In this document: piece by piece, positions 1 to 7,056 of the stretch
Layout of the letters: each line of letters begins with the position of its first letter
Numbering within the stretch: the first letter of the stretch is position 1
DNA from: an uncultured Acidimicrobiales bacterium
GTDB lineage: Bacteria > Actinomycetota > Acidimicrobiia > Acidimicrobiales > Aldehydirespiratoraceae
NCBI GenBank assembly: GCA_938091985.1
Contig: CALKOE010000265.1
Span: forward strand, 1-7,056
Direction of reading: 5' to 3'
DNA length: 7,056 bases
Made by a program: the position numbers and the translations under genes
Notes under the pieces: model-generated
Database searches by the model: none
Seen by the model: the letters and a program-made list of their open reading frames with translations, nothing else
Told to the model about the DNA's origin: nothing

Positions 1-1361
<1,361 letters not shown>

Positions 1362-1363
<2 letters not shown>

Positions 1364-1391
1364 AGCATTGCCGCAATGCGAAGCATTGCCG
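1362..1391. repeat. 18-nt-period repeat with two competing hairpins between purA and zinc-finger gene
   Basis: GAAGCATTGCCG occurs at 1362-1373 and again, identical, at 1380-1391, separated by CAATGC (1374-1379). The unit therefore has an 18-nt period and is present 1.67 times. CAATGC can pair perfectly with GCATTG on its left (1365-1370, loop CCG) or on its right (1383-1388, loop GAA), so two 6-bp hairpins with 3-nt loops exclude each other. The block begins inside the purA stop codon and ends one base before the stop codon of the convergent gene, filling the gap. No T-run follows on either strand. A two-way terminator or a REP-like element are both possible readings. Confidence 0.8.
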
Positions 1392-1407
1392 TCAGCCGAA
1401 GGGCTGG
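1392..1407. terminator. Hairpin over the stop codon of the zinc-finger gene
   Basis: CAGCC (1393-1397) and GGCTG (1402-1406) pair perfectly across a 4-base GAAG loop, and 1392/1407 adds a U·G wobble in the plus-strand RNA. On the minus strand the hairpin is made by the last codons and TGA stop of the zinc-finger gene. It follows directly behind the 18-nt-period repeat. It could help stop transcription from purA, from the opposing gene, or both. There is no T-tract, so terminator function is inferred only from position and symmetry. Confidence 0.4.
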
Positions 1408-1886
1408 CTCCAGTCGATCGGAGGCGCTACTCCGTCGGCGGGTTCTTGGGCCGGTTGGGCCGGAGGAGCCGGCGGCATGGGCGGAGCCGGCGGTTCGCTG
1501 AACGTGTCGGCCAACTCTGCGGCAATCTCGGCCCCGCTGTCGGGAACCATCGACGGCACGCGCTCGAGGTCGTCCTCGGTGGGAGCGAGCGGGTCGTTGA
1601 GCACCGGGTTGGCCGCGGTCGCCGCGGCTGCGGCGGAAGTTGCATCGCTGGCCCGGGCACCCCAGGCCTTGATGCGTCGTTTCAGGTCACGCCGCGCCAT
1701 CTCGGGCCGCGTGGCCTGGCTGCGTACACCGCCGACGACCATCGCGCACTCCTTGCAGAGCGGCTTCTTGGCCCCAAAGGGGTACACCAGGCAAAGCTCG
1801 CAGTATTCGAGTCCGCACCGACGGCAAACGTTCTCGGCTGATTCGAAGCTGTGGTCTTCGCAAAGTCCGGTGATCTCGTGAGTCAC
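1392..1886 (-). CDS. Small B-box-like zinc-finger protein with Pro/Ala-rich tail, function unknown
   Basis: The 164-residue product opens with eight metal-ligand candidates in four pairs: Cys9/His12, Cys21/Cys24, Cys29/Cys32 and Cys44/Cys47. The spacing CxxH-x8-CxxC-x4-CxxC-x11-CxxC is like a B-box or double zinc-ribbon module binding two zinc ions. A basic stretch follows at 55-79 (RRDLKRRIKAWGAR), then an Ala-rich run, an acidic segment at 103-131, and a Pro-rich region at 131-156 ending in DWSQPFG. I see no signal peptide or membrane helix. The GTG start at 1886 is chosen because GAGGAG (plus positions 1895-1900) lies 8 nt upstream. An in-frame ATG at 1970 would add 28 residues but would run over the purB ribosome site and lacks family-like sequence. 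The gene ends 28 nt from purA and diverges from purB. Zinc binding is inferred from the pattern; a role in protein or nucleic-acid binding is only a guess. Confidence 0.8.
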   Translation of the reverse strand: MTHEITGLCEDHSFESAENVCRRCGLEYCELCLVYPFGAKKPLCKECAMVVGGVRSQATRPEMARRDLKRRIKAWGARASDATSAAAAATAANPVLNDPLAPTEDDLERVPSMVPDSGAEIAAELADTFSEPPAPPMPPAPPAQPAQEPADGVAPPIDWSQPFG

Positions 1887-1973
1887 TGGGCATTCTCCTC
1901 GTGGTCTGAGAATCCAGTCGGCATGTACCACCCACTTCTTGATGAGTCGAACGACCAGTGAAAGGGTCATTTC
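1887..1973. promoter_or_regulatory. Divergent 5' region between the zinc-finger gene and purB
   Basis: These 87 nt must hold the 5' signals of both flanking genes. The ribosome sites are clear: GAGGAG for the minus-strand gene (CTCCTC at 1895-1900) and GAAAGGG for purB (1960-1966, 7 nt before GTG 1974). A weak minus-strand promoter candidate is TTCGAC (complement of 1946-1951), an 18-nt spacer, and TACATG (complement of 1922-1927), which lacks the final T of the usual -10. I find no comparable plus-strand promoter for purB. Confidence 0.4.
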
Positions 1974-3392
1974 GTGACTGTGATGCCGAACCTGCTGTCT
2001 GAGCGCTATGCCAGCGCGAAAATGAACGAGATCTGGTCGCCCGAGCGCAAGATCGTGCAGGAGCGTCGACTCTGGTTGGCGGTGCTGCGGGCGCAGGCCC
2101 AGTTGGGCGTCGACGTTCCCGACGGTGTGATCGAGGCCTACGAAGCCGTCATCGACGAGGTGCATCTCGATTCGATCGCCGAGCGCGAGGCGATCACCCG
2201 CCACGATGTGAAGGCGCGAATCGAAGAGTTCTGTGACCTGGCCGGTCATGAACACATTCACCGCGGCATGACCTCGCGTGACCTCACTGAAAACGTCGAA
2301 CAGCTGCAGGTTCGCGAGGCACTCGAACTCGTGCGTGATCGCATGGTGGCGGTGCTCGCCCGTGTGGGCGGCCTCGCGGCGACCTATGCCGACCGTGTGA
2401 TGGTCGCTCGCACACACAATGTCTCCGCCCAGGCGACCACGTTGGGGAAGCGTTTCGCCGACGTCGCCGAAGAGTTGATGATCGGTCTCGAACGCGTCGA
2501 GGGTTTGCTCCACCGCTACCCGCTCCGAGGGATCAAGGGTCCGGTGGGCACTCGACTCGACCAGCTCGACCTGCTCGGCGACCCCACGAAGGTCGATCAG
2601 CTCGAGGCCGCTGTGGCCGACCATCTCGGGTTCTCGCGTGTGGTCGACAGCGTCGGCCAGGTGTATCCCCGATCGCTCGACCTCGACGTGGTGTCGGCGT
2701 TGGTGCAAGCAGTCTCCGGTCCCGCGAGTGCGATGACCACCCTGCGGTTGATGGCCGGTCAGGAACTCGCCACAGAGGGCTTCCGTCCAGGACAGGTCGG
2801 GTCGACCGCCATGCCCCACAAGATGAACGCGCGCAGCGCCGAACGAGTGGGGGCCTTGCGGACAGTGCTCGATGGTCATCTCACGATGGCAGCGAGCCTC
2901 GCCGGACGTCAGTGGAACGAAGGCGATGTCAGCTGCAGCGCCGTGCGTCGGATCATGTTGCCCGATGCCTTTCTCGCCACCGACGGTCTGCTGCAGACCG
3001 CGCTCGTCGTGTTCGAGGAGTTGGGTGTCTTCCCAGCAATCATCGAGGCGGAACTGGCGCGTGATCTACCGTTCCTGGCGACCACGAGGGTCCTCACGGC
3101 CTCGGTCGAGCGAGGACTCGGGCGCGAAGAAGCTCACGAGTTGGTGAAGGAACACGCGGTTGCCGCCGCGCTTGATCGGCGGGAGATGGCGGGTGCTCCT
3201 GGTCTGGTCGAGCGCCTGGCCGGCGACGAACGCATTCCGCTCGACCGCAGCGATGTCGATGCGCTCCTGGCCGACCCGACGAAGTTCACCGGCACGGCGA
3301 TCGATCAGGTCGCGCGTATCGTCGCCCGAGTCGACAAGATCGTTGCCCAACACCCCGAAGCCGCCGCCGCGGTTTCGGAGGTTCGAGTCTGA
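1974..3392 (+). CDS. purB: Adenylosuccinate lyase PurB
   Basis: This cytoplasmic fumarase/aspartase-superfamily tetramer removes fumarate from adenylosuccinate to give AMP, and from SAICAR to give AICAR. The 472-residue length fits actinobacterial PurB. HRGMTSRD (96-103) is the substrate-binding TS.D motif. RTHNVSAQATT contains His148, the likely general acid. GSTAMPHKMN (276-285) is the superfamily signature, where Ser277 is the expected catalytic base and Lys283 and Asn285 bind substrate. The second Ser of the common GSS form is Thr278 here. The C-terminal half is helical, as expected for the fold. The GTG at 1974 is preferred over GTG 1980 and ATG 1983 because AAAGGG ends 7 nt upstream. 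Its partner enzyme PurA lies just upstream on the same strand, but a minus-strand gene separates them, so they are not one simple operon. The stop codon is 1 nt from that of the next, convergent gene. Confidence 0.98.
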   Translation: MTVMPNLLSERYASAKMNEIWSPERKIVQERRLWLAVLRAQAQLGVDVPDGVIEAYEAVIDEVHLDSIAEREAITRHDVKARIEEFCDLAGHEHIHRGMTSRDLTENVEQLQVREALELVRDRMVAVLARVGGLAATYADRVMVARTHNVSAQATTLGKRFADVAEELMIGLERVEGLLHRYPLRGIKGPVGTRLDQLDLLGDPTKVDQLEAAVADHLGFSRVVDSVGQVYPRSLDLDVVSALVQAVSGPASAMTTLRLMAGQELATEGFRPGQVGSTAMPHKMNARSAERVGALRTVLDGHLTMAASLAGRQWNEGDVSCSAVRRIMLPDAFLATDGLLQTALVVFEELGVFPAIIEAELARDLPFLATTRVLTASVERGLGREEAHELVKEHAVAAALDRREMAGAPGLVERLAGDERIPLDRSDVDALLADPTKFTGTAIDQVARIVARVDKIVAQHPEAAAAVSEVRV

Positions 3393-3393
3393 T

Positions 3394-3410
3394 TCAGCCC
3401 GCTCGGCTGA
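3394..3410. terminator. Hairpin at the purB / small-gene convergent junction
   Basis: TCAGCC (3394-3399) and GGCTGA (3405-3410) form a perfect 6-bp stem with a 5-base loop CGCTC. It starts 2 nt after the purB stop codon. On the minus strand it consists of the last codons and the stop of the convergent gene. Position and symmetry suggest a shared two-way terminator, but no T-tract is present, so this is inference. The arrangement closely resembles the hairpin at 1392-1407. Confidence 0.45.
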
Positions 3411-3798
3411 TGCCGGCCCGCTTGAGAATTGCGGCAGGCACGCCCACTTCACGCCATGCCGTGTAGCTGATGCCCTTGCGTTCGCCGTAGCCGGCGGCGG
3501 AAGCGACGAACCCATCTTCGAGTTCGGGGAGGTCGACGGTGGTCTCGGCAGCCGCGATTGCTTCGGCGAGATCGAGACGCTCTTGAACGAGTTGCAGCCG
3601 GCTCATGGGGTCGGCGTTGTCGATCGTCGCTTCGATGGTGGCCAGACGTGCTCGCATGGATTCAGGCGTGCGCTTTCGTCCGCGCTTCGGCTTGTGCGCT
3701 TCGAGCGCTTCGAGATAGCTGCGCACCGCGCGCCCCTGGGAGCGTCCTTCGGCGAGTGCGGCCTTGTGGTCATCGGTCATTTCCATACGGGGTGCCAT
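3394..3798 (-). CDS. Small basic helical protein, function unknown
   Basis: I do not recognise this 134-residue protein by name. The N-terminal half is charged and helical, with a basic patch KPKRGRKR at 36-43 that resembles an AT-hook core (RGR) without its usual proline. Residues 48-86 look like a pair of amphipathic helices (RLATIEATI, then RLQLVQERLDLAEAIAAAE), possibly a coiled coil. After the acidic linker DLPELEDG, the C-terminus carries ERKGISYTAWREVGVPAA and LKRAGI (106-130). The likely helix-turn-helix look of this end suggests DNA binding, which is inference only. No signal peptide, membrane helix or cysteine is seen. The ATG at 3798 is preferred over in-frame ATGs at 3786 and 3780 because AGAGGA (complement of 3805-3810) lies 6 nt upstream. 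It meets purB tail to tail and diverges from pyrE. Codon bias follows its frame, which supports it as a real gene. Confidence 0.8.
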   Translation of the reverse strand: MAPRMEMTDDHKAALAEGRSQGRAVRSYLEALEAHKPKRGRKRTPESMRARLATIEATIDNADPMSRLQLVQERLDLAEAIAAAETTVDLPELEDGFVASAAGYGERKGISYTAWREVGVPAAILKRAGISRAG

Positions 3799-3984
3799 CG
3801 TGCTTCCTCTTGCGAGTGGGTGTCGGTCAATCGAATTGATGTCCGCACGTTCGATCGGATTCCCGCCTTCTCTGACGTCACGATAACGGCAATGTTGGGA
3901 GGAGTCATACAGCGGGTTTCTGGTGATTCGATATCGACGAACCTCCAGAGAACGGCGCCGAAGGCAGCCGGTAGAGTCGCCGCC
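3799..3984. promoter_or_regulatory. Divergent regulatory region between the small basic-protein gene and pyrE
   Basis: This 186-nt gap is the largest non-coding stretch here and is visibly less GC-rich than the genes. It contains an inverted repeat TCAAT-CGA-ATTGA (3827-3839), 29-41 nt before the minus-strand start, and two perfect palindromes, TGACGTCA (3873-3880) and TCGATATCGA (3928-3937). A minus-strand -10 candidate, TATCGT, is the complement of 3880-3885. The pyrE -10 candidate is listed separately. Palindromes this short can occur by chance, so operator function is speculative. Confidence 0.4.
3972..3977 (+). promoter_or_regulatory. -10 box for leaderless pyrE transcript
   Basis: TAGAGT fits the actinobacterial TANNNT -10 consensus and ends 7 nt before the pyrE ATG at 3985. 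Transcription would then begin at or next to the A of the start codon. No ribosome site precedes that ATG, which agrees with leaderless translation. No clear -35 box is visible. Confidence 0.6.
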
Positions 3985-4530
3985 ATGGCCTCTGCTGCGC
4001 TTGTCGCCCACCTGAAAGAACACTCCGTCCGTGAGGGCGACTTCACCCTCAAGTCCGGTCGCAAGAGCCGGTGGTTCATCGATTCGAAGCAGACCGTGTG
4101 TCGGCCGGATGGGATCATTGCGGTCGCCGATGCGGCGCTCGAGGTCATCCCCGAGGAGGCGACGGCCATCGGTGGTCTCACGATGGGCGCCGACCCAGTG
4201 GCCTTCGGGATCGCGGCAGTCGCCGCCACCCGGGGTCGCGATCTCCGTTCGTTCTCGATCCGCAAGGAATCCAAGGGTCACGGTGTGACCGGGCGTCTCG
4301 CCGGAGCGCTCCTCGAGGGCGACAAGGTCGTCATCACCGAAGACACCGTGACGCGGGGCGTCTCGCTGCTCGACGCGGTGGCGGCGGTCCGCGAACTGGG
4401 AGCCGAGCCGATCCTGATCGTGTCGGTTGTCGACCGTGGCGGCACGTGCGCGGACATGGCGGCCGAAGCCGGCGTGCCGTTCGTCGCCCTGGTCACCGCG
4501 ATGGACCTCGGATTCAACTACGGCGACTGA
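3985..4530 (+). CDS. pyrE: Orotate phosphoribosyltransferase PyrE
   Basis: PyrE transfers the phosphoribosyl group of PRPP to orotate, making OMP, the fifth step of de novo UMP synthesis in the cytoplasm. The product has 181 residues, shorter than the roughly 213 of E. coli but like the compact actinobacterial form. FTLKSGRKSRWFID (20-33) is the N-terminal orotate/PRPP motif with Lys23. The catalytic loop RKESKGHG (93-100) supplies Arg93, Lys94, Lys97 and His99, matching the R-K-x-x-K-x-H pattern of the family. The PRPP-binding motif is ITEDTVTRGVS (117-127) with acidic Glu119/Asp120; TRGVS replaces the more usual TTGGS or TAGTA. The ATG at 3985 starts at the expected N-terminus and follows a -10 box instead of a ribosome site, so longer in-frame upstream extensions are unlikely. 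It diverges from the small basic-protein gene, and the malic enzyme gene follows after 25 nt. Confidence 0.96.
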   Translation: MASAALVAHLKEHSVREGDFTLKSGRKSRWFIDSKQTVCRPDGIIAVADAALEVIPEEATAIGGLTMGADPVAFGIAAVAATRGRDLRSFSIRKESKGHGVTGRLAGALLEGDKVVITEDTVTRGVSLLDAVAAVRELGAEPILIVSVVDRGGTCADMAAEAGVPFVALVTAMDLGFNYGD

Positions 4531-4542
4531 CGCAGGGAGCGA

Positions 4543-4548
4543 TAGCGT
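4543..4548 (+). promoter_or_regulatory. -10 box for leaderless malic enzyme transcript
   Basis: TAGCGT lies in the 25-nt gap after pyrE and ends 7 nt before the GTG start at 4556. A GGGAG-like stretch at 4535-4539 is 16 nt from the start, too far for a normal ribosome site. The malic enzyme may therefore have its own leaderless promoter in addition to any read-through from pyrE. Confidence 0.5.
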
Positions 4549-4555
4549 TTCGCGC

Positions 4556-5959
4556 GTGCAGAACGCCCCGACCGCCGCCTTTTCAATCACCCTCAAGATC
4601 TCGCTCGACAACGTGCCGGGCACGCTGGGTCGCTTCGCAGCGGCCATCGGGGAAGCGGGCGGCAACATCGCCGCCATCCCCGGCTTCGAGGCCAAGGGCC
4701 CGACGGTGGTGCGCGCCATCGACGTGCACTGTCGATCCGAGGAACACGCCGAGACCATCGCCGCCGCCGTCGACGCTCTCGACGGGGTGACGGTGCTCGA
4801 ATGGTGGGACCGCACCTACAAGCTCCACGAGGGCGGCAAGATCGAAGTGCTCGCCCTGTGCTCGGTCGCCGACGCCGATGACCTCGCGATGGCCTACACC
4901 CCCGGTGTGGCTCGCGTCTGCATGAGTATTCACGAAGACGAATCGCTCGCTCACCAATACACGATCAAGAAGAACACCGTCGCCATCGTGAGCGACGGCA
5001 GCGCGGTGCTCGGCCTCGGCAACATCGGTCCCTCTGCAGCGATGCCCGTCATGGAGGGCAAGGCCCTCTTGTTCAAGGAGTTCGGTGGCGTCGATGGCTT
5101 CCCGATCTGCCTCGATACGCAGGACACCGAGGAGATCATCGAGACGGTGATCCGGTTGGCGCCCACATTCGGTGGCATCAACCTCGAAGACATCGCGGCC
5201 CCGGCGTGCTTCGAGATCGAGGAGCGGCTCAAGGCTGCGCTCGACATTCCTGTGTTTCACGACGACCAGCACGGCACCGCGGTGGTGGCCCTCGCCGCGC
5301 TGAACAACAGCCTGAAGCTCGTCGACAAGAAGATGGGCGACATCTCCGTCGTCATCTCGGGCATGGGGGCTGCGGGTGTCGCGTGCGGCAAGATCCTGCT
5401 CGATGCCGGCGTGGGCGAAGTGGTGGGCGTCGACAGCACCGGCGCGGTCTACAGCGGTCGCGACCGACTCAATGAAGCCAAGAGGTGGTTCGCCGAGAAC
5501 ACCAACAAGGACCGCAAGGCCGGCACGCTCCAGGAGATGCTGCACGGGGCCGACGTCTTCATGGGTGTCAGCGCGCCGAATCTGATCGATGCCTCGGATC
5601 TGCGCAACATGGCCAAGGACCCGATCGTGTTCGCTATGGCGAATCCCGATCCCGAGATCCGCCCCGAGCAAGCCGACGGCCTCGCCGCGGTGATGGCAAC
5701 GGGTCGCTCCGACTTCCCGAACCAGATCAACAACGTGCTCGCGTTCCCCGGAATCTTCCGTGGGGCACTCGACGCCAACGCCCACTCGGTCACGGAGAAC
5801 ATGAAGGTCGCCGCCGCAAGCGCGATCGCCGAGTGCGTGAGCGATGCAGAGCTCCATCCGGGCTATGTCGTGCCATCGGTGTTCGACCACTCGGTCGCTC
5901 CGGCGGTGGCGGTGGCGGTGGCCGATGCGGCCGTCGCCGATGGCGTGATCCGCGACTGA
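4556..5959 (+). CDS. NAD(P)-dependent malic enzyme with N-terminal ACT domain
   Basis: Malic enzyme oxidatively decarboxylates malate to pyruvate, giving CO2 and NADH or NADPH. The 467-residue product carries an ACT domain at about 8-85 (SLDNVPGTLGRFAAAIGEAG), typical of amino-acid or small-molecule regulation, joined to a small-type catalytic part. Tyr114 in YTPGV and Lys169 in MEGKALLFK are the catalytic pair. Glu211 and Asp212 in NLEDI and Asp237 in FHDDQHGT are the metal ligands. The Rossmann loop GMGAAG is at 269-274, and Asp293 in VGVDS follows at the end of the second strand. An acidic residue there often favours NAD, but I would not fix the cofactor from it. MANPDPEI and FPGIFRGALD complete the family pattern. 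The GTG at 4556 is chosen because upstream in-frame sequence overlaps pyrE and lacks homology, while a -10 box sits 7 nt upstream. ACT-fused malic enzymes are known in actinobacteria. The ligand is unknown. Confidence 0.95.
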   Translation: MQNAPTAAFSITLKISLDNVPGTLGRFAAAIGEAGGNIAAIPGFEAKGPTVVRAIDVHCRSEEHAETIAAAVDALDGVTVLEWWDRTYKLHEGGKIEVLALCSVADADDLAMAYTPGVARVCMSIHEDESLAHQYTIKKNTVAIVSDGSAVLGLGNIGPSAAMPVMEGKALLFKEFGGVDGFPICLDTQDTEEIIETVIRLAPTFGGINLEDIAAPACFEIEERLKAALDIPVFHDDQHGTAVVALAALNNSLKLVDKKMGDISVVISGMGAAGVACGKILLDAGVGEVVGVDSTGAVYSGRDRLNEAKRWFAENTNKDRKAGTLQEMLHGADVFMGVSAPNLIDASDLRNMAKDPIVFAMANPDPEIRPEQADGLAAVMATGRSDFPNQINNVLAFPGIFRGALDANAHSVTENMKVAAASAIAECVSDAELHPGYVVPSVFDHSVAPAVAVAVADAAVADGVIRD

Positions 5960-5971
5960 TTCCCTGGCTGT

Positions 5972-5987
5972 CCCGGTCGCGGCCGGG
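5972..5987 (+). terminator. GC-rich hairpin after the malic enzyme gene
   Basis: CCCGG (5972-5976) and CCGGG (5983-5987) form a 5-bp all-GC stem. A U·G pair can extend it inward to leave a CGCG loop. It lies 12 nt after the malic enzyme stop and just ahead of the next gene's -10 box. No T-run follows, so it would be a weak or Rho-assisted stop at best. Confidence 0.35.
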
Positions 5988-5991
5988 CAAA

Positions 5992-5997
5992 TAGGGT
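5992..5997 (+). promoter_or_regulatory. -10 box for leaderless flavoenzyme transcript
   Basis: TAGGGT ends 8 nt before the ATG at 6006, the same arrangement as at pyrE and the malic enzyme gene. It is in an AT-richer patch (CAAATAGGG) and no ribosome site lies next to the ATG. A separate transcription start for this gene is therefore likely despite the 46-nt gap to the malic enzyme gene. Confidence 0.55.
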
Positions 5998-6005
5998 CTG
6001 GCCTC

Positions 6006-7056
6006 ATGCCTGATTCGCCCTACCCCCTCCTGCTGTCGCCGATCTCGATCGGCACGATGAGGCTTCGCAACCGGATCGTGATGGCGCCGATGGGTGTGGA
6101 GATCGTCGACTCCGACGGCCGCGCCAATGAAGGCATCGTTCGCTACTACGAGGAACGGGCCCGCGGCGGCGCCGGCCTGATCATCACCGAGGTCGCGGCG
6201 ATCGCCTACCCGAGCGGCGCGAACTCGGTGCATCAGATCGGCATGTCGCAGGACGCCTTCATCCCGGCGCTTCGCGACCTCACCGATGCGGTCCACAACC
6301 ACGAGGGCAAGATCGCCGTCCAGCTCGTGCATCACGGCAAGGTCTCGAGGGTCGACACCGCGAAGGGCAACGATGTCTTGGTGCCGTCGATCCCGGAGTG
6401 GCACGGCTCGCTCAGCATGATCCAGGACCTCACTGATGCCGAGCTGGGTTTGATGGCGGCAGCCAACGGCGGAGGAGCGCCGAACTACAAGGCGATGACG
6501 ACTGACGACATCGCCCAGGTGACCGACGATTTCGTCGAGGCAGCCCGCCGAGCGAAGGAAGCCGGATTCGACGGCGTCGAGATTCACGGGGCCCACGGCT
6601 ATCTCCTGTCGGGCTTCCTCTCCAAGCAGTGGAACACCCGCGACGACGAATACGGCGGCAGCATCGAGAACCGCTCGCGATTCCTCTGCGAAGTGCTTCG
6701 GGCCGTCAAGAAGCGCGTCGGTGCCGACTATCCGGTCTGGTGCCGCCTCGACGCCCTGGAGTACCAGACGCCCGACGGCATCGTCTTCGAAGACACCGAG
6801 GTAACGGCCCGGCTCGCGGTCGAGGCCGGGGCTGACGCGATCCACCTGAGCGCGTATGGCGACATGACGTCGGCGTCGGCCTTCACCGAGGGCACGTTGC
6901 CGCATCGCGAAGCGAAGCACTCGGCATTGTCCGGTCGGTTGAAGAAGTCCATCAACGTGCCGGTGATCGGCGTCGGCCGTATTCAGCCCCACACCGGCGA
7001 GGAAATGATCGCGCACGGCAAGGCCGACCTGATCGCCATGGGTCGCCAGATGCTCG
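6006..7056 (+). CDS. Old Yellow Enzyme / 2,4-dienoyl-CoA reductase family flavoenzyme (incomplete at right edge)
   Basis: 350 residues are visible and the frame is still open at the window end. They form the FMN-binding TIM barrel of the NADH:flavin oxidoreductase (Old Yellow Enzyme) family, which reduces activated C=C bonds. [11 protein letters not shown] (20-30) is the first strand. Gln106 in QLVHHGK contacts the flavin. [15 protein letters not shown] (192-206) has His194, His197 and Tyr199, the substrate/catalytic site. [14 protein letters not shown] (210-223) is the family signature, and GVGRI (322-326) and ADLIAMGR (340-347) form the phosphate-binding end of the barrel. A stretch at 132-164, from WHGSL to YKAM, is longer than in simple family members. 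If the gene continues into a CxxC-type Fe-S motif and an FAD/NAD domain, it is the long (about 650-residue) dienoyl-CoA reductase type; if it stops soon, it is a simple reductase. The substrate cannot be told. The ATG at 6006 is supported by the N-terminal match and the -10 box at 5992. Confidence 0.94.
   Translation, partial: MPDSPYPLLLSPISIGTMRLRNRIVMAPMGVEIVDSDGRANEGIVRYYEERARGGAGLIITEVAAIAYPSGANSVHQIGMSQDAFIPALRDLTDAVHNHEGKIAVQLVHHGKVSRVDTAKGNDVLVPSIPEWHGSLSMIQDLTDAELGLMAAANGGGAPNYKAMTTDDIAQVTDDFVEAARRAKEAGFDGVEIHGAHGYLLSGFLSKQWNTRDDEYGGSIENRSRFLCEVLRAVKKRVGADYPVWCRLDALEYQTPDGIVFEDTEVTARLAVEAGADAIHLSAYGDMTSASAFTEGTLPHREAKHSALSGRLKKSINVPVIGVGRIQPHTGEEMIAHGKADLIAMGRQML

Noticed and set aside
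1887..2879. Long minus-strand open frame continuing upstream of the zinc-finger gene, opposite purB
   Set aside because: It is an antisense shadow of purB caused by high GC. The peptide is His/Arg/Asp-rich with no family motif, and a good ribosome site places the real start at 1886.
3873..3880. TGACGTCA read as a CRE-type or other named operator
   Set aside because: An 8-bp palindrome is expected about once per few hundred bases by chance, and the named factor is eukaryotic.
3160..3984. Upstream in-frame extension of pyrE through purB and the divergent region
   Set aside because: The added residues overlap purB and the minus-strand gene in the wrong frame, have no homology, and the conserved PyrE N-terminus begins at 3985.
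4427..4555. Upstream in-frame extension of the malic enzyme into pyrE
   Set aside because: The ACT domain starts just after 4556, and the extension would only be out-of-frame pyrE sequence.
4583..6007. 474-codon minus-strand open frame opposite the malic enzyme gene
   Set aside because: The translation is low-complexity His/Arg/Asp/Val-rich, mirrors the malic enzyme codons and has no motif or ribosome site. The plus frame has full catalytic motifs.
5790..7016. 408-codon minus-strand open frame opposite the flavoenzyme gene
   Set aside because: It crosses the intergenic region and mirrors the flavoenzyme codons. The plus strand carries clear Old Yellow Enzyme motifs to the window edge.

Overview
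The window reads as a piece of chromosome from a high-GC Actinomycetota bacterium, and I favour Acidimicrobiia (Ilumatobacter-like). The grounds are the strongly GC-biased third codon positions, the actinobacterial style of PurB (about 470 aa) and short PyrE (181 aa), frequent GTG starts, and several genes whose start codon lies 7-8 nt behind a TANNNT -10 box, as in leaderless actinobacterial mRNAs. The assignment to a class is inference; no rRNA or marker gene is present.

Layout: purA (+, 83-1363) meets a small zinc-finger protein gene (-, 1392-1886) tail to tail. That gene diverges from purB (+, 1974-3392), which in turn meets a second small unknown gene (-, 3394-3798) tail to tail with a 1-nt gap. 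The second small gene diverges from pyrE (+, 3985-4530). An ACT-domain malic enzyme (+, 4556-5959) and an Old Yellow Enzyme/2,4-dienoyl-CoA reductase family flavoenzyme (+, 6006 to the right edge, incomplete) follow. There is no gene-free stretch over 300 bases; the longest is the 186-nt divergent region 3799-3984.

Function: PurA and PurB are the two consecutive enzymes that turn IMP into AMP, and PurB also acts earlier in de novo purine synthesis. PyrE makes OMP for pyrimidines from the same PRPP pool. The malic enzyme links malate to pyruvate and reduced cofactor. The flavoenzyme probably reduces an activated double bond, with unknown substrate. The two minus-strand genes encode an N-terminal B-box-like zinc finger with a Pro/Ala-rich tail, and a small basic, helical, possibly DNA-binding protein. 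Neither has a function I recognise.

The genes are essentially housekeeping, and I see no mobile element, CRISPR array, toxin-antitoxin pair or defence locus. The most interesting signals are small. They are an 18-nt-period repeat that fills the purA/zinc-finger junction and can fold into two competing hairpins, hairpins built on the stop codons of both minus-strand genes, and a shared TAGNGT-7/8 nt-start arrangement at three consecutive genes.
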